DNA of 64,000 nt from Thermoplasmata archaeon. GTDB taxonomy: Archaea > Thermoplasmatota > Thermoplasmata > Lutacidiplasmatales > UBA184. Below are positions 42,134 to 49,942 of this stretch, in pieces; position 1 is the first letter of the stretch; each line of letters starts with the position of its first letter. Where the stretch lies: NCBI GenBank assembly GCA_021816865.1, contig JAKAWX010000001.1:316739-380738 (forward strand). Reading direction: 5' to 3'. Under the pieces are notes generated by a model that did no database searches, was not told where the DNA came from, and worked only from the letters and a program-made list of their open reading frames with translations. The position numbers and the translations under genes are program-made.

Positions 42134-42829
42134 GTGCCGCCCGCGACCCACCGCTTGCGACTTGCGCCCTCCCTCCTGAGCGCCGATTTCGCCGCCCTCG
42201 GAGATGCGGTCGTCGCGGCCGAGGCGGGCGGGGCCGACGCGTTCCATCTCGACGTGATGGACGGTCACTTCGTGCCGAACCTCTCGTTCGGGCCGGCGCT
42301 CGTGGCGGCGGTGCGCGCGCGCACGCGCCGTCCGCTCGACGTCCACCTCATGATCGAGGAGCCGCTGCGCTACGCGTCCGCGTTCCACGAGGCGGGCGGC
42401 GATACCCTTGTCTTCCACCTCGAAGCCCGCTCGGACCCGGACGAGATGATCCGCGAGGCCCGACGCCTCGGGGTCGCGGTCGGGGCGGCGATCCGGCCCG
42501 ACACCCCGTTCGAGGCCGTCCGGCCGTTCATCGGACGCGTCGACCAGGTGCTCGTCATGAGCGTCCGCCCCGGGTTCTCGGGACAGGCGTTCCTTCCCGA
42601 GGTGCTGCCGAAGGTCCGCGCGGCCCGGGCCGCGATCGACGCGACGGGCTCGGAAGCGGACGTCTCCGTCGACGGGGGGATCGTTCCCGAGACCGCGCAC
42701 GCCGCCGCCGCCGCCGGCGCGACGTTCTTCGTGTGCGGGAACTCCGTTTTTCGCGGCGGTGAGGTCGGGGCGAATCTCGCCCGCCTGCGCGCGAGCGTCG
42801 AGGAAGGAGCGCACGGTGCACTTCGCTGA
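42134..42829 (+). CDS. rpe: Ribulose-phosphate 3-epimerase
   Basis: Rpe interconverts ribulose 5-phosphate and xylulose 5-phosphate in the non-oxidative pentose phosphate route. The 231-residue TIM barrel has APSLLSADFAALG, the metal-binding FHLDVMDGHFVPNLSFGP, LDVHLMIEEPLRY, VLVMSVRPGFSGQAFLPEVLPK and VDGGI, then FFVCGNSVF, all canonical. GTG 42134 is chosen because a CTTAAG box at 42105-42110 lies ~26 nt upstream, giving a leaderless transcript. GTG 42110 would overlap that box. The gene overlaps the DNA ligase start by 14 nt. Confidence 0.93.
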   Translation: MPPATHRLRLAPSLLSADFAALGDAVVAAEAGGADAFHLDVMDGHFVPNLSFGPALVAAVRARTRRPLDVHLMIEEPLRYASAFHEAGGDTLVFHLEARSDPDEMIREARRLGVAVGAAIRPDTPFEAVRPFIGRVDQVLVMSVRPGFSGQAFLPEVLPKVRAARAAIDATGSEADVSVDGGIVPETAHAAAAAGATFFVCGNSVFRGGEVGANLARLRASVEEGAHGALR

Positions 42830-44609
42830 GCTCGCACGCGCGTACGAGCGGCTCGAGGCGACACCGAAACGCCTCGAGATGCGCACGATCCTCGCGGACC
42901 TCGTTCGGCCGATCCGCCCGCCGGACCTCGCCCGGGTCCTCTACCTCTCGCAGGGTCTCCTGCGCCCCGAGTACGAGGGCGTCGAGCTCGGCGTCGCCGA
43001 TTCGCTCGCCCGCCGGGCCGTCGCGCTCGCGACGGGGACGGAGGAGCGGGACGTCGCCCGACGGTCGAAAGAGTCGGGCGACCTCGGGAGCACGGTCGCC
43101 GAGCTCCTCGGGAAGGCGCGGCGGCTCGACGCGAGCGAGCCGCTGAGCGTCGCGGGGGTCTATTCCGACCTGAGCCGCATCGCCGCCGCGAAAGGTCCCG
43201 GGTCGCAGGAGGAGAAGGTCGCGATCCTTGTCGAGCTTCTTCTCCGGGCGACGCCGGTCGAGGGGAAGTTCCTCGTGCGGTTCGTGCTCGGCACGCTGCG
43301 GGTCGGTGTCCGCGAGATGACGATCCTCGATGCCCTCGCCGTAGCGTTCGGAGACGGGACCAAGGCGACGCGCGCGCGGGTCGAGTCGGCGTTCAACCTC
43401 ACGAGCGACCTCGGGCTCGTCGCGGGCGTCCTGGTCGACCGCGGCGTCGACGGCCTCGAGAAGGTCGGCGTGGAGGTCGGCCGCCCGATCCGACCGATGC
43501 TCGCGGAACGCGAGCCGGACCTCGCTTCGGTCCTCGAGCGGATGGGGGGGCGGGCCGCGCTCGAGTACAAGTACGACGGGCTCCGGGTGCAGGCCCACGT
43601 GCCGGCCCGGGGGCCCGTGCGCCTCTTCTCGCGCCGCCTCGAGGAGATCAGCGCGCAGTTCCCCGAGCTGGTGGAGGAGCTTCGGACGGCGGTGGGTTCG
43701 CCGCCCGCGATCCTCGAAGGGGAGTGCGTCCCGATCGACCTCGACACGGACGAGATCCAGCCGTTCCAGGAGGTCAGCCGGCGTCGCGGCCGCAAGCACG
43801 ACCTTGCGCGCGTCCAAGAGGAGGTGCCGGTCTGCCTGTTCGTCTTCGACGTCCTCTACGCGGGCTCCGAACCCGTCTACCTCAAGGACTTCGCGGAGCG
43901 CCGTGCGCTCCTCGAGTCGATCCTTCGCCCGACCGACCGCGTGCGGCTCGCCGTGCAGGAGGTCGTCGCCGACGTCGCGTCCGCGACGCGGTTCTTCGAG
44001 CGGGCGATCGCCGCCGGTGGAGAGGGCGTGATGGCAAAGTCGCTCAAGGACGGGAGCGCCTACCGTGCCGGCGCCCGCGGCTACTGGTGGATCAAGTACA
44101 AGCGGGAGTACACCGCCGGGCTCTCCGACTCGATCGACGGGGTCGTGATCGGAGCGTTCCTCGGCCGCGGCCGACGGGCCGGCCGCTACGGGGCGTTCCT
44201 GCTCGCGGTCTACGACCCCGATCACGACCGCTTCGAGTCGTTCTGCAAGGTCGGCACCGGCTTCGACGACGCTCGGCTCGAGGAGATGCCGAAGCGCCTG
44301 CGCCCGTTCGAGGTCGAGACCGCCCCCGCCGGCGTCGAGACCGGCCTCGTTCCGGACCGCTGGATGCGGCCGGGGGTCGTGCTCGAGGTGCGCGGTGCGG
44401 AGCTGACCCTGAGCCCGATCCATCGCGCGGCGCTCGGAGCGGTCCGACCCGAGGCGGGGCTCGCGCTCCGGTTCCCCCGGTTCACGGGCCGATTCCGCGA
44501 CGACAAGGGGCCGACCGAAGCGACGACGTCCGGCGAGCTCGTTTCGATGTACCGCGCGCAGGTCCGCCAAGCGACTCCTTCCTCGGGAAACGAGGAGGCG
44601 CCCCGATAG
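42816..44609 (+). CDS. lig: ATP-dependent DNA ligase
   Basis: This replicative/repair DNA ligase of the archaeal type has ~597 residues. The N-terminal DNA-binding domain (1-~215) begins HFAELARAYERLEAT. The adenylation domain has nucleotidyl-acceptor K252 in EYKYDGLRVQ. Later motifs include ILEGECVPID, LFVFDVLYAG, GGEGVMAKSL and WWIKYKREY. The C-terminal OB fold ends in a PRFTGRFRDDKGPTEATT segment, as in archaeal ligases. GTG 42816 is chosen because GGAAGGAG (42803-42810) precedes it and the conserved N-terminus begins at once. It is translationally coupled to rpe by overlap. Confidence 0.95.
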   Translation: MHFAELARAYERLEATPKRLEMRTILADLVRPIRPPDLARVLYLSQGLLRPEYEGVELGVADSLARRAVALATGTEERDVARRSKESGDLGSTVAELLGKARRLDASEPLSVAGVYSDLSRIAAAKGPGSQEEKVAILVELLLRATPVEGKFLVRFVLGTLRVGVREMTILDALAVAFGDGTKATRARVESAFNLTSDLGLVAGVLVDRGVDGLEKVGVEVGRPIRPMLAEREPDLASVLERMGGRAALEYKYDGLRVQAHVPARGPVRLFSRRLEEISAQFPELVEELRTAVGSPPAILEGECVPIDLDTDEIQPFQEVSRRRGRKHDLARVQEEVPVCLFVFDVLYAGSEPVYLKDFAERRALLESILRPTDRVRLAVQEVVADVASATRFFERAIAAGGEGVMAKSLKDGSAYRAGARGYWWIKYKREYTAGLSDSIDGVVIGAFLGRGRRAGRYGAFLLAVYDPDHDRFESFCKVGTGFDDARLEEMPKRLRPFEVETAPAGVETGLVPDRWMRPGVVLEVRGAELTLSPIHRAALGAVRPEAGLALRFPRFTGRFRDDKGPTEATTSGELVSMYRAQVRQATPSSGNEEAPR

Positions 44610-44702
44610 GGCGCAAGAGCCCCGCCCGCCCCCGAGGGACGGTTCCGGTCCGCCCAAAGGCATAAGAAGGGCGGACCCCGTCGGGCGGACCCGGGTTCAC
44701 GC

Positions 44703-45002
44703 ATGCTGGTCGAGATGACCGAACTGATGGGACGACAGATCTACACGCCGGACGGCCGCCTTCTCGGCGAAGTGGACAACGTCATCGTCGACGTCGAGGC
44801 CGCGAAGATCGACGGGATCTACGTCGACGAGACGAGCCCGATGTTAGTCGAGGATTCCCGGCCGACCAACGTCCCGTACCGCTGGGTCTCGGCGGTGAAC
44901 GACGTGGTCCTCCTGAAGTACTTCCCGAAGCGCGTGTCGGTCAAGAAGACCCCGGCCCGCCCCGCGAAAGCGGCCGAGGAACTCGCCCCCGCCGTGCGCT
45001 AG
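44703..45002 (+). CDS. PRC-barrel domain protein
   Basis: This 99-residue protein is mostly one PRC-barrel: MTELMGRQIYTPDGRLLGEVDN, a second repeat of strands around IDGIYVDE, then VPYRWVSAVNDVVLLKYFP. A short Lys/Pro/Ala tail follows. Archaeal PRC-barrel proteins of this size are conserved and have been linked to RNA metabolism and cell division (CdpB family). The exact role here is not shown by the sequence. ATG 44703 is ~38 nt below an ATAAGAA-type AT-rich run (44661-44667). The tRNA-Leu gene starts 5 nt after its stop, so the two may share a transcript. Confidence 0.85.
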   Translation: MLVEMTELMGRQIYTPDGRLLGEVDNVIVDVEAAKIDGIYVDETSPMLVEDSRPTNVPYRWVSAVNDVVLLKYFPKRVSVKKTPARPAKAAEELAPAVR

Positions 45003-45007
45003 GCGCC

Positions 45008-45115
45008 GCGGGGATAGCCAAGCCCGGAAACGGCGCAGGACTTAAACGCCGGCGCGCCGCCGACGAAGAGATCCTGCCGCGAAGGCGTTCGCCGGTTCAA
45101 ATCCGGCTCCCCGCA
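45008..45115 (+). tRNA. tRNA-Leu (anticodon UAA) with a 24-nt intron
   Basis: The acceptor stem GCGGGGA (45008-45014) pairs fully with TCCCCGC (45108-45114), with discriminator A 45115. D stem GCC/GGC encloses a loop with AAGCCCGGAAAC. Anticodon stem CAGGA (45036-45040) pairs with TCCTG (45072-45076), and the anticodon TAA is 45043-45045. A long variable arm with CGC/GCG and a T arm GCCGG-TTCAAAT-CCGGC complete a class II tRNA of archaeal tRNA-Leu type. The intron is 45047-45070, between positions 37 and 38. It holds an internal CGGCG/CGCCG stem, and its GAAG near the 3' end can pair with CTT of the anticodon loop, as a bulge-helix-bulge needs (three Watson-Crick pairs plus one A-G). No CCA is encoded. 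Confidence 0.93.
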
Positions 45116-45179
45116 TCGTCCCCGGGAGGCCGGGACGCCGCCCCACTGCTGTTTTGGCCGACCGGCAGCTCGCGCGAGC

Positions 45180-45791
45180 GTGCGTCATGCCGAGCTCGTC
45201 CGGGCCCTTGAGGCCGTCGAAGGTCCGGCCCGGCCGCGCGCCGACCTCGAGCAGGTCGTCACCCCCCCGGAGGTCGCCGCGGAGCTCCTCTTCGCCGCGG
45301 AACGCTGGGACGGCCTCGGCGGGCGCTCGGTCCTCGACCTCGGGGCCGGGACCGGGCGCCTCGCGATCGGAGCGGCCCTCCTCGGCGCGACACCGGTCGT
45401 CGCCGTCGAGCTCGACCCGGAGCTCGCGGAGCGGGGTCGCGCCGCGGCCGCGCGGGCGGGCCTCGAGGTCGAGTTCGTGGTCGGTGACGTCCGGGCGTGG
45501 GACCGCGCGGCGGAGGTCGTGCTGATGAACCCGCCGTTCGGGGCTCAGCGGCGCGGCGCGGACCGCCCGTTCTGGGACCGGGCGCTCGCGCTCGCGTCGC
45601 GATCGGTCCACGCCTTCGCGCTCGCGGATTCCCGAACCTTTATAGCGGGCCGCGTGGTCGCGCGGGGCGCCCAGATCCTCGAGACGCAGCCGGTCGCCTG
45701 GCGGTTGCCGCGGACGTTCCCGCACCACCGTCGGCGGGCGGTGATGCTGCCCGTCGACCGTTGGGCGGTCCGTACGGAAGACGATCCATGA
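45180..45791 (+). CDS. METTL5-like RNA N6-adenine methyltransferase
   Basis: This 203-residue Rossmann methyltransferase has EQVVTPPEVAAELLFAA at the N-terminus and the SAM loop DLGAGTGRLAIGAALLG. VVAVELDPELAERG carries the ribose-binding acid, and MNPPFGAQRRGADRPFW contains NPPF, the catalytic motif of N6-adenine methyltransferases. The size and arrangement match archaeal METTL5 homologues, which methylate rRNA in eukaryotes with TRMT112; the archaeal target is inferred to be rRNA. The GTG start at 45180 has a TTTT-rich run ~27 nt upstream. The stop overlaps the csl4 ATG (ATGA). It heads a run of csl4, glyA, kinase and lipid genes. Confidence 0.82.
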   Translation: MRHAELVRALEAVEGPARPRADLEQVVTPPEVAAELLFAAERWDGLGGRSVLDLGAGTGRLAIGAALLGATPVVAVELDPELAERGRAAAARAGLEVEFVVGDVRAWDRAAEVVLMNPPFGAQRRGADRPFWDRALALASRSVHAFALADSRTFIAGRVVARGAQILETQPVAWRLPRTFPHHRRRAVMLPVDRWAVRTEDDP

Positions 45792-46381
45792 GCACCTCCG
45801 AGCTCCCGAACCTCGTCCTGCCCGGCGACTATCTCGGCGCCGCCGAAGAGTTCCTGCCCGGCCACGGCACCTACGAGAACCGAGGCCGGATCTACGCCTC
45901 GGTGCTGGGAACGCCGGTGGTCGACGCGCGCGACCGCACGGTCCGCGTCGAGGCCCGCAACGCGATCCCCGAGATCCACGAGGACGACCTGGTCTACGCG
46001 CACGTGGACGAGCTCAAGACCGCCATGGCGGTCTGCACGATCATCGCCACCTCGACGAGCCGACGCACGGTTCCCGGCGCCCCCGAAGGCACGGTCCACA
46101 TCTCGAAGGCGAAGGAGGGCTACACCGAGTCGTTCGCGGGGGAGTTCGCCGTCGGCGACGTCCTCCTCGCGCGCGTCCTCCAGGCCGGACCGTCCGTCAA
46201 GCTCACGACGGCCGCCGCCACGCTCGGCGTCGTCTCCGCCCGCTGCCAGGTCTGCCACGCGCTGCTCTCCCCGACACCGAAGGGCCTCGTCTGTCCCCGG
46301 TGCGGCAACCAGGAGCGACGCAAGCTCGCGAAGGGTCCCCGGCCGGGCGGACCCGCCCACGATGAGCCGGCCGGTCACTGA
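45788..46381 (+). CDS. csl4: Exosome complex RNA-binding protein Csl4
   Basis: Csl4 is one of the RNA-binding cap proteins of the archaeal exosome. The 197-residue protein has an N-terminal strand region (VLPGDYLGAAEEFLPGHGTY) and a central S1 domain (~70-150, with DLVYAHVDELKTAMAVCTI and VHISKAKEGYTESFAGEFAVGD). A C-terminal zinc ribbon has CQVCHALL paired with VCPRCGNQ. ATG 45788 lies in an ATGA overlap with the methyltransferase stop, and the 3' end overlaps glyA by 20 nt, showing tight coupling. Other exosome genes (rrp4, rrp41, rrp42) are not in the window. Confidence 0.92.
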   Translation: MSTSELPNLVLPGDYLGAAEEFLPGHGTYENRGRIYASVLGTPVVDARDRTVRVEARNAIPEIHEDDLVYAHVDELKTAMAVCTIIATSTSRRTVPGAPEGTVHISKAKEGYTESFAGEFAVGDVLLARVLQAGPSVKLTTAAATLGVVSARCQVCHALLSPTPKGLVCPRCGNQERRKLAKGPRPGGPAHDEPAGH

Positions 46382-47594
46382 CGAGGAACGCCGGCTCGCG
46401 GCGCTCGTCCGGGCCCACGACCGCTGGCGAGGCCGCGACGTCTTCAACCTTTTGGCGAGCGAGAACGCGGTTTCGCCGACCGCCCGACGCTACCTCGCGA
46501 GCGACCTCTCGGGCCGATACACCCTACCGGTCCCCGCCACCTTCGACGGCGAGACGCTCGACAACAGCTACACCGGCACGCGCTACACCGACCGGATCGA
46601 GTCGCTCGCGAACGCGGCCGCCGCGCGCCTTTTCCGGGCGAAGTTCGCGACCACGCGTCCGCTCTCGGGGCACCTCGCCGCGCTCTCCGCCCTCGTGCCG
46701 CTTCTGCCGCCCCGCTCGAAGCTCCTCGCGATCCCCCCGGACCAGGGCGGGTACGACGGCTACGCGCCCGGGTTCCTGCCGGCGCTGCTCGGGTACTCGG
46801 TCCGCCCGCTGCCCGCGAACGGGCCCGGGCATCGCGTCGCGGCCGACGAGGCGGCCGCGGCGATCCGAGAGGAACGCCCGAACGCGGTCCTGCTCGGTCA
46901 GAGCTTCTTCTTGTTCCCGTATCCGTTGCGCGAGATCGCGGAAGCGGCCCACGCCGTCGACGCCCTCGTCCTCTACGACGCCTCCCACGTCCTCGGACTG
47001 ATCGCCGGCGGAGCGTTCCAGGACCCTCTGCGCGAGGGCGCCGACGTCGTCTTCGGCAGCACCCACAAGTCGTTCCCCGGGCCGCAGGGGGGGCTCCTCG
47101 TCACCGACCGGGAGGACCTCTTCGGTCAGATCGACCCGGCGCTCGTCTGGCGGGTCTTCGACAACGCGCACTGGAACCGGATCGCCGGGCTCGCCCAGAC
47201 GCTTCTCGAGTTCGAACGCGTCGGCCCGCAGTACGCGCGGACGGTCGTGGCCGACGCCCGCGCGCTCGGCCGCGCGCTCGCCGACCGCGGGCTCCCTCTG
47301 GTCGCCGAGGCGGACGGGTTCACGCGGTCGCACCAGCTCCATATCGACCGACCGCGCCTGCGCGCCGGTACCGGGGCCGGCGCGGGGGCGCTCGCCCGGC
47401 GCCTCGAACGGGAGCGGCTCCTCATCGACCTCGTCGGCCGCCTCGGCACGGCCGAGGTCGCCCGGTGGGGCCTCACCCCCGACGACATCCCCCGCCTCGC
47501 CGAGCTGATCGTGCGGGCCGGGCTTCGACACGAACGGGTCGGCCCCGAGGTCCTCGCCTGGCGACGGACCTTCCGCACACTCCGGTTCGCCTGA
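46362..47594 (+). CDS. glyA: Serine hydroxymethyltransferase-like PLP enzyme
   Basis: This 410-residue fold-type I PLP enzyme is probably serine hydroxymethyltransferase, which interconverts serine and glycine with a one-carbon carrier. LLASENAVSPTARRYLASDL matches the SHMT N-terminus (NLIASEN). Then come NSYTGTRYTDRIESLA, a DASHVLGLIAGG aspartate loop and the PLP lysine in FGSTHKSFPGPQGG. The sequence is divergent: the usual YGG-x-x-Y and later substrate motifs are weak, so it may use an archaeal pterin or act on another amino acid. The start overlaps csl4 by 20 nt. The next gene follows after 14 nt. Confidence 0.82.
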   Translation: MSRPVTDEERRLAALVRAHDRWRGRDVFNLLASENAVSPTARRYLASDLSGRYTLPVPATFDGETLDNSYTGTRYTDRIESLANAAAARLFRAKFATTRPLSGHLAALSALVPLLPPRSKLLAIPPDQGGYDGYAPGFLPALLGYSVRPLPANGPGHRVAADEAAAAIREERPNAVLLGQSFFLFPYPLREIAEAAHAVDALVLYDASHVLGLIAGGAFQDPLREGADVVFGSTHKSFPGPQGGLLVTDREDLFGQIDPALVWRVFDNAHWNRIAGLAQTLLEFERVGPQYARTVVADARALGRALADRGLPLVAEADGFTRSHQLHIDRPRLRAGTGAGAGALARRLERERLLIDLVGRLGTAEVARWGLTPDDIPRLAELIVRAGLRHERVGPEVLAWRRTFRTLRFA

Positions 47595-47608
47595 CGCGCG
47601 AAGGGTCG

Positions 47609-48154
47609 ATGCTCCCGCGGCTCGCGATCACCGGGACCCCGGGGACGGGAAAGAGCTCGGTCGCGGCTCGCCTGGGCCGGTCGACGCACGCCGTCGAGGT
47701 CGCGGAGCTCGCGGAGCGCACGGGCACGGGGCGCCCGACGCGGAGGGGGGTCGAAGTCGACCTCGCTCGCCTGCGGACCGCGCTCCGCCGTCCCCACGGT
47801 TGGGGCGACGCCCGGGTCGTGGTCGGTCACCTCGCGCATCTCCTGCCGGTCCGCGACGTGGTCGTGCTCCGGTGCCATCCCCACGAGCTCGCCCGCCGCC
47901 TCCTCCTCGCGCGCCGGGGCACGGCCCGCGAGCGCCGCGAGAACGTCCTCGCGGAGGCGCTCGACGTCGTCCTCGCGGAGGCCGTCCGCCCCGGCCGGCG
48001 GGTGTGGGAGGTCGACACGACGGGCCGCACGGTCAGCGCGGTCGCGCGCCGCGTCGGCCGACTCCTCGCGCGGCGCGGCCGGCCGTCGTACGGCGGGGTC
48101 GACTGGCTCTCCGACCCCGAAGTGACCGCTCATCTTTTGGACCGGGGGCCGTAA
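47609..48154 (+). CDS. AK6/Fap7-like adenylate kinase
   Basis: This 181-residue P-loop kinase begins LAITGTPGTGKSSVAARL (P-loop at 9-16). A compact AMP-binding region (VEVDLARLRTALRR), a VVVLRCHPHELARRLLLARRG segment and a short lid follow, as in archaeal/eukaryotic AK6 (hCINAP/Fap7). AK6 is an adenylate kinase that also aids small-subunit rRNA maturation in eukaryotes and binds ribosomal protein S11 in archaea. That wider role is established for the family, not visible here. ATG 47609 lies 14 nt after glyA; in-frame sequence upstream overlaps glyA and is spurious. The gene lies in an RNA- and ribosome-oriented run. Confidence 0.82.
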   Translation: MLPRLAITGTPGTGKSSVAARLGRSTHAVEVAELAERTGTGRPTRRGVEVDLARLRTALRRPHGWGDARVVVGHLAHLLPVRDVVVLRCHPHELARRLLLARRGTARERRENVLAEALDVVLAEAVRPGRRVWEVDTTGRTVSAVARRVGRLLARRGRPSYGGVDWLSDPEVTAHLLDRGP

Positions 48155-48162
48155 CACCTCCG

Positions 48163-48822
48163 ATGGTGCTCGAGGGCTACCGCGCCCGGGTCGCGCCGTA
48201 CCTCGAGCGTCTCGCGCGTCCGTGGCTCGGCTGGCCCCCGAACCGTCTCAGCTGGCTCGCGTTCGGACTCACCGTCACGGGCGCCGCGGTCGCCGCGCTC
48301 GTGCGGTGGACGACCCCGCTCCTCTTCCTCGGCGTGGCGGCCCTGATCCTGCTCGGCGGCACGTTCGACGTGCTCGACGGCGAGGTCGCCCGCCGGACCG
48401 GCCGCTCGTCGGTCCGGGGCGACTTCCTCGACCATGTTCTCGACCGGTACGCGGACGTGATCCTCGTCGTCGGGATCGCGGTCTCGGGGTACGCCGACCC
48501 GATCCTGGCGTTCCTCGCGCTCGCGAGCCTTCTGCTCACGAGCTACATGGGCACGCAGGCGCAGGCCGTCGGCCAGGGACGCCTCTACGCCGGCCTCCTT
48601 TCTCGCGCCGACCGGCTCGTCGTCCTCGCGCTCGCCGCGTTCCTCGAGTTCGACTGGTCGCTCCCGTGGCCGTGGGCGCCGAGCGCCCCGTGGTCCCGGT
48701 TCCACGTCGGCGGGCTCGCGTTCACGGTGTTCGACGTCGCGTTCGTCTACTTCGTCATCGCGGGCCAGTGGACGGCGCTCGCCCGCGCGCGCCGGGTCTA
48801 CCGCGGTCTTCGGGGGGCGTAG
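48163..48822 (+). CDS. CDP-alcohol phosphatidyltransferase (archaetidylinositol-phosphate synthase-like)
   Basis: This 219-residue membrane enzyme transfers a polar head group onto CDP-archaeol. The catalytic signature D-x2-D-G-x2-A-R-x8-G-x3-D-x3-D is perfect, starting at DVLDGEVARR (about residue 67). About five to six hydrophobic helices surround it. The sequence resembles archaeal archaetidylinositol-phosphate synthase, but the head group cannot be read from sequence alone. ATG 48163 is 8 nt after the kinase stop. The 3' end overlaps the convergent priL gene by 68 nt. Confidence 0.85.
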   Translation: MVLEGYRARVAPYLERLARPWLGWPPNRLSWLAFGLTVTGAAVAALVRWTTPLLFLGVAALILLGGTFDVLDGEVARRTGRSSVRGDFLDHVLDRYADVILVVGIAVSGYADPILAFLALASLLLTSYMGTQAQAVGQGRLYAGLLSRADRLVVLALAAFLEFDWSLPWPWAPSAPWSRFHVGGLAFTVFDVAFVYFVIAGQWTALARARRVYRGLRGA

Positions 48823-49942
48823 CCCCCGCGTCCGCGGCGCCCTCGCCCCGGTCGGGGAGGACGCCCCCGCGGATCCGGTAGTACTGGAGCGGGTGGCGCA
48901 GGTACGCCTCGAAGCAGAGCGCGTCGCGCGCCCGGTCCTGGGGCGCCGCGGCAAGGGGGTCCCCGTCGCGCGCGCAGAGCCCGTGGGTGCGCAGCGTCTC
49001 GCACTCGGGCGGCTCGTACCCCCGGCCCCCGTCCTTGAGCGTGATGTGTTCGACCTGGTAGCGGGTGATCGACTCGTCGAAATCCGGCGCGCCGCGGTAG
49101 GCGTCGACGATCGTCTCCATGTCGGCGCCGGCCCGATGGAGGAACGCCGCGAGGCCGAACCGGCCGGCGTGCGACAGGTTCTCCCCCGCTTGGAGCGTGC
49201 GCTGCATGCGGCGGACGCACGGCGGGAACGCGCCGGGGCGCCACACGGCCTCCCCGAGGCCCGCCCGGGCGACGGGGGCCGGGGTCCGGACGGCGACCTC
49301 GGCGAGGAACTCGACCTCGCCGGCGCGCACCGCCCGCACGACCTCGTCCCCGAGCGGGAGCGGGACCGCGAGGCGGGTGCGCACCGCTTCCTGGAGGAGG
49401 CGGGCGGCCCGCACGGGGGTGACGCGCACCGACCCGTGGGCGACCGCCTGCCGGGCGAGCCGGAACTCGGCTTCGCGGATCGGGGTCGCGAGCCGAACGT
49501 AGTCGACGAGCGAGAACGCGACCGCCCCGTCGGCCGGCGCGAGCGAGAAGCCGAGGCGTCGGGCGACCTCCGCGAGCTCGTCGACGGGGACGCCCGAGAG
49601 CCGCCCGTAGCTGCGCTTCGCTTCCGCGACCGCGAAACGGCGGAGCGTGGCGGCGGACGGCGCGGCGGAGAGGACGATACGGGCGAAGAGGAACGACAAG
49701 AAGCGCACGCCCGCATCGGCCCGGGCGAGCTCCTCGAGCTCGCGCGTCCCGCGCGGGTCGTCGGCCGCCGCCCGGACCCGGATCCGTCCGAGGGAGCGCG
49801 CCGAGCCGTAGGCGGGATCCTCGAGGAGGGACCGGACGCTGACGGTCTCGTCGCCGAGGAGGGTCTCCGCCCCGGGCAGGAACGGGTACTCGGCGTACAG
49901 CGACCGCTCGTCTAGAGGAGACGAGGCACGATGAACTGCCAT
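48755..49942 (-). CDS. priL: DNA primase large subunit PriL
   Basis: PriL is the regulatory, iron-sulfur subunit of archaeal primase and supports primer initiation with PriS. The 395-residue protein has the helical N-terminal region (YAEYPFLPGAETLL onward) and the C-terminal Fe-S domain with four conserved cysteines: C242 (PPCVRRM), C314 (PPECETL), C323 (GLCAR) and C343 (ALCFEAY). The last ~40 residues are Gly/Arg/Pro-rich and overlap the pgsA-like gene. ATG 49942 is the only plausible start before the conserved YPFLPG region and overlaps the protease gene by 31 nt, implying co-translation. PriS is not in the window. Confidence 0.92.
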   Translation of the reverse strand: MAVHRASSPLDERSLYAEYPFLPGAETLLGDETVSVRSLLEDPAYGSARSLGRIRVRAAADDPRGTRELEELARADAGVRFLSFLFARIVLSAAPSAATLRRFAVAEAKRSYGRLSGVPVDELAEVARRLGFSLAPADGAVAFSLVDYVRLATPIREAEFRLARQAVAHGSVRVTPVRAARLLQEAVRTRLAVPLPLGDEVVRAVRAGEVEFLAEVAVRTPAPVARAGLGEAVWRPGAFPPCVRRMQRTLQAGENLSHAGRFGLAAFLHRAGADMETIVDAYRGAPDFDESITRYQVEHITLKDGGRGYEPPECETLRTHGLCARDGDPLAAAPQDRARDALCFEAYLRHPLQYYRIRGGVLPDRGEGAADAGATPPEDRGRPGARGRAPSTGPR

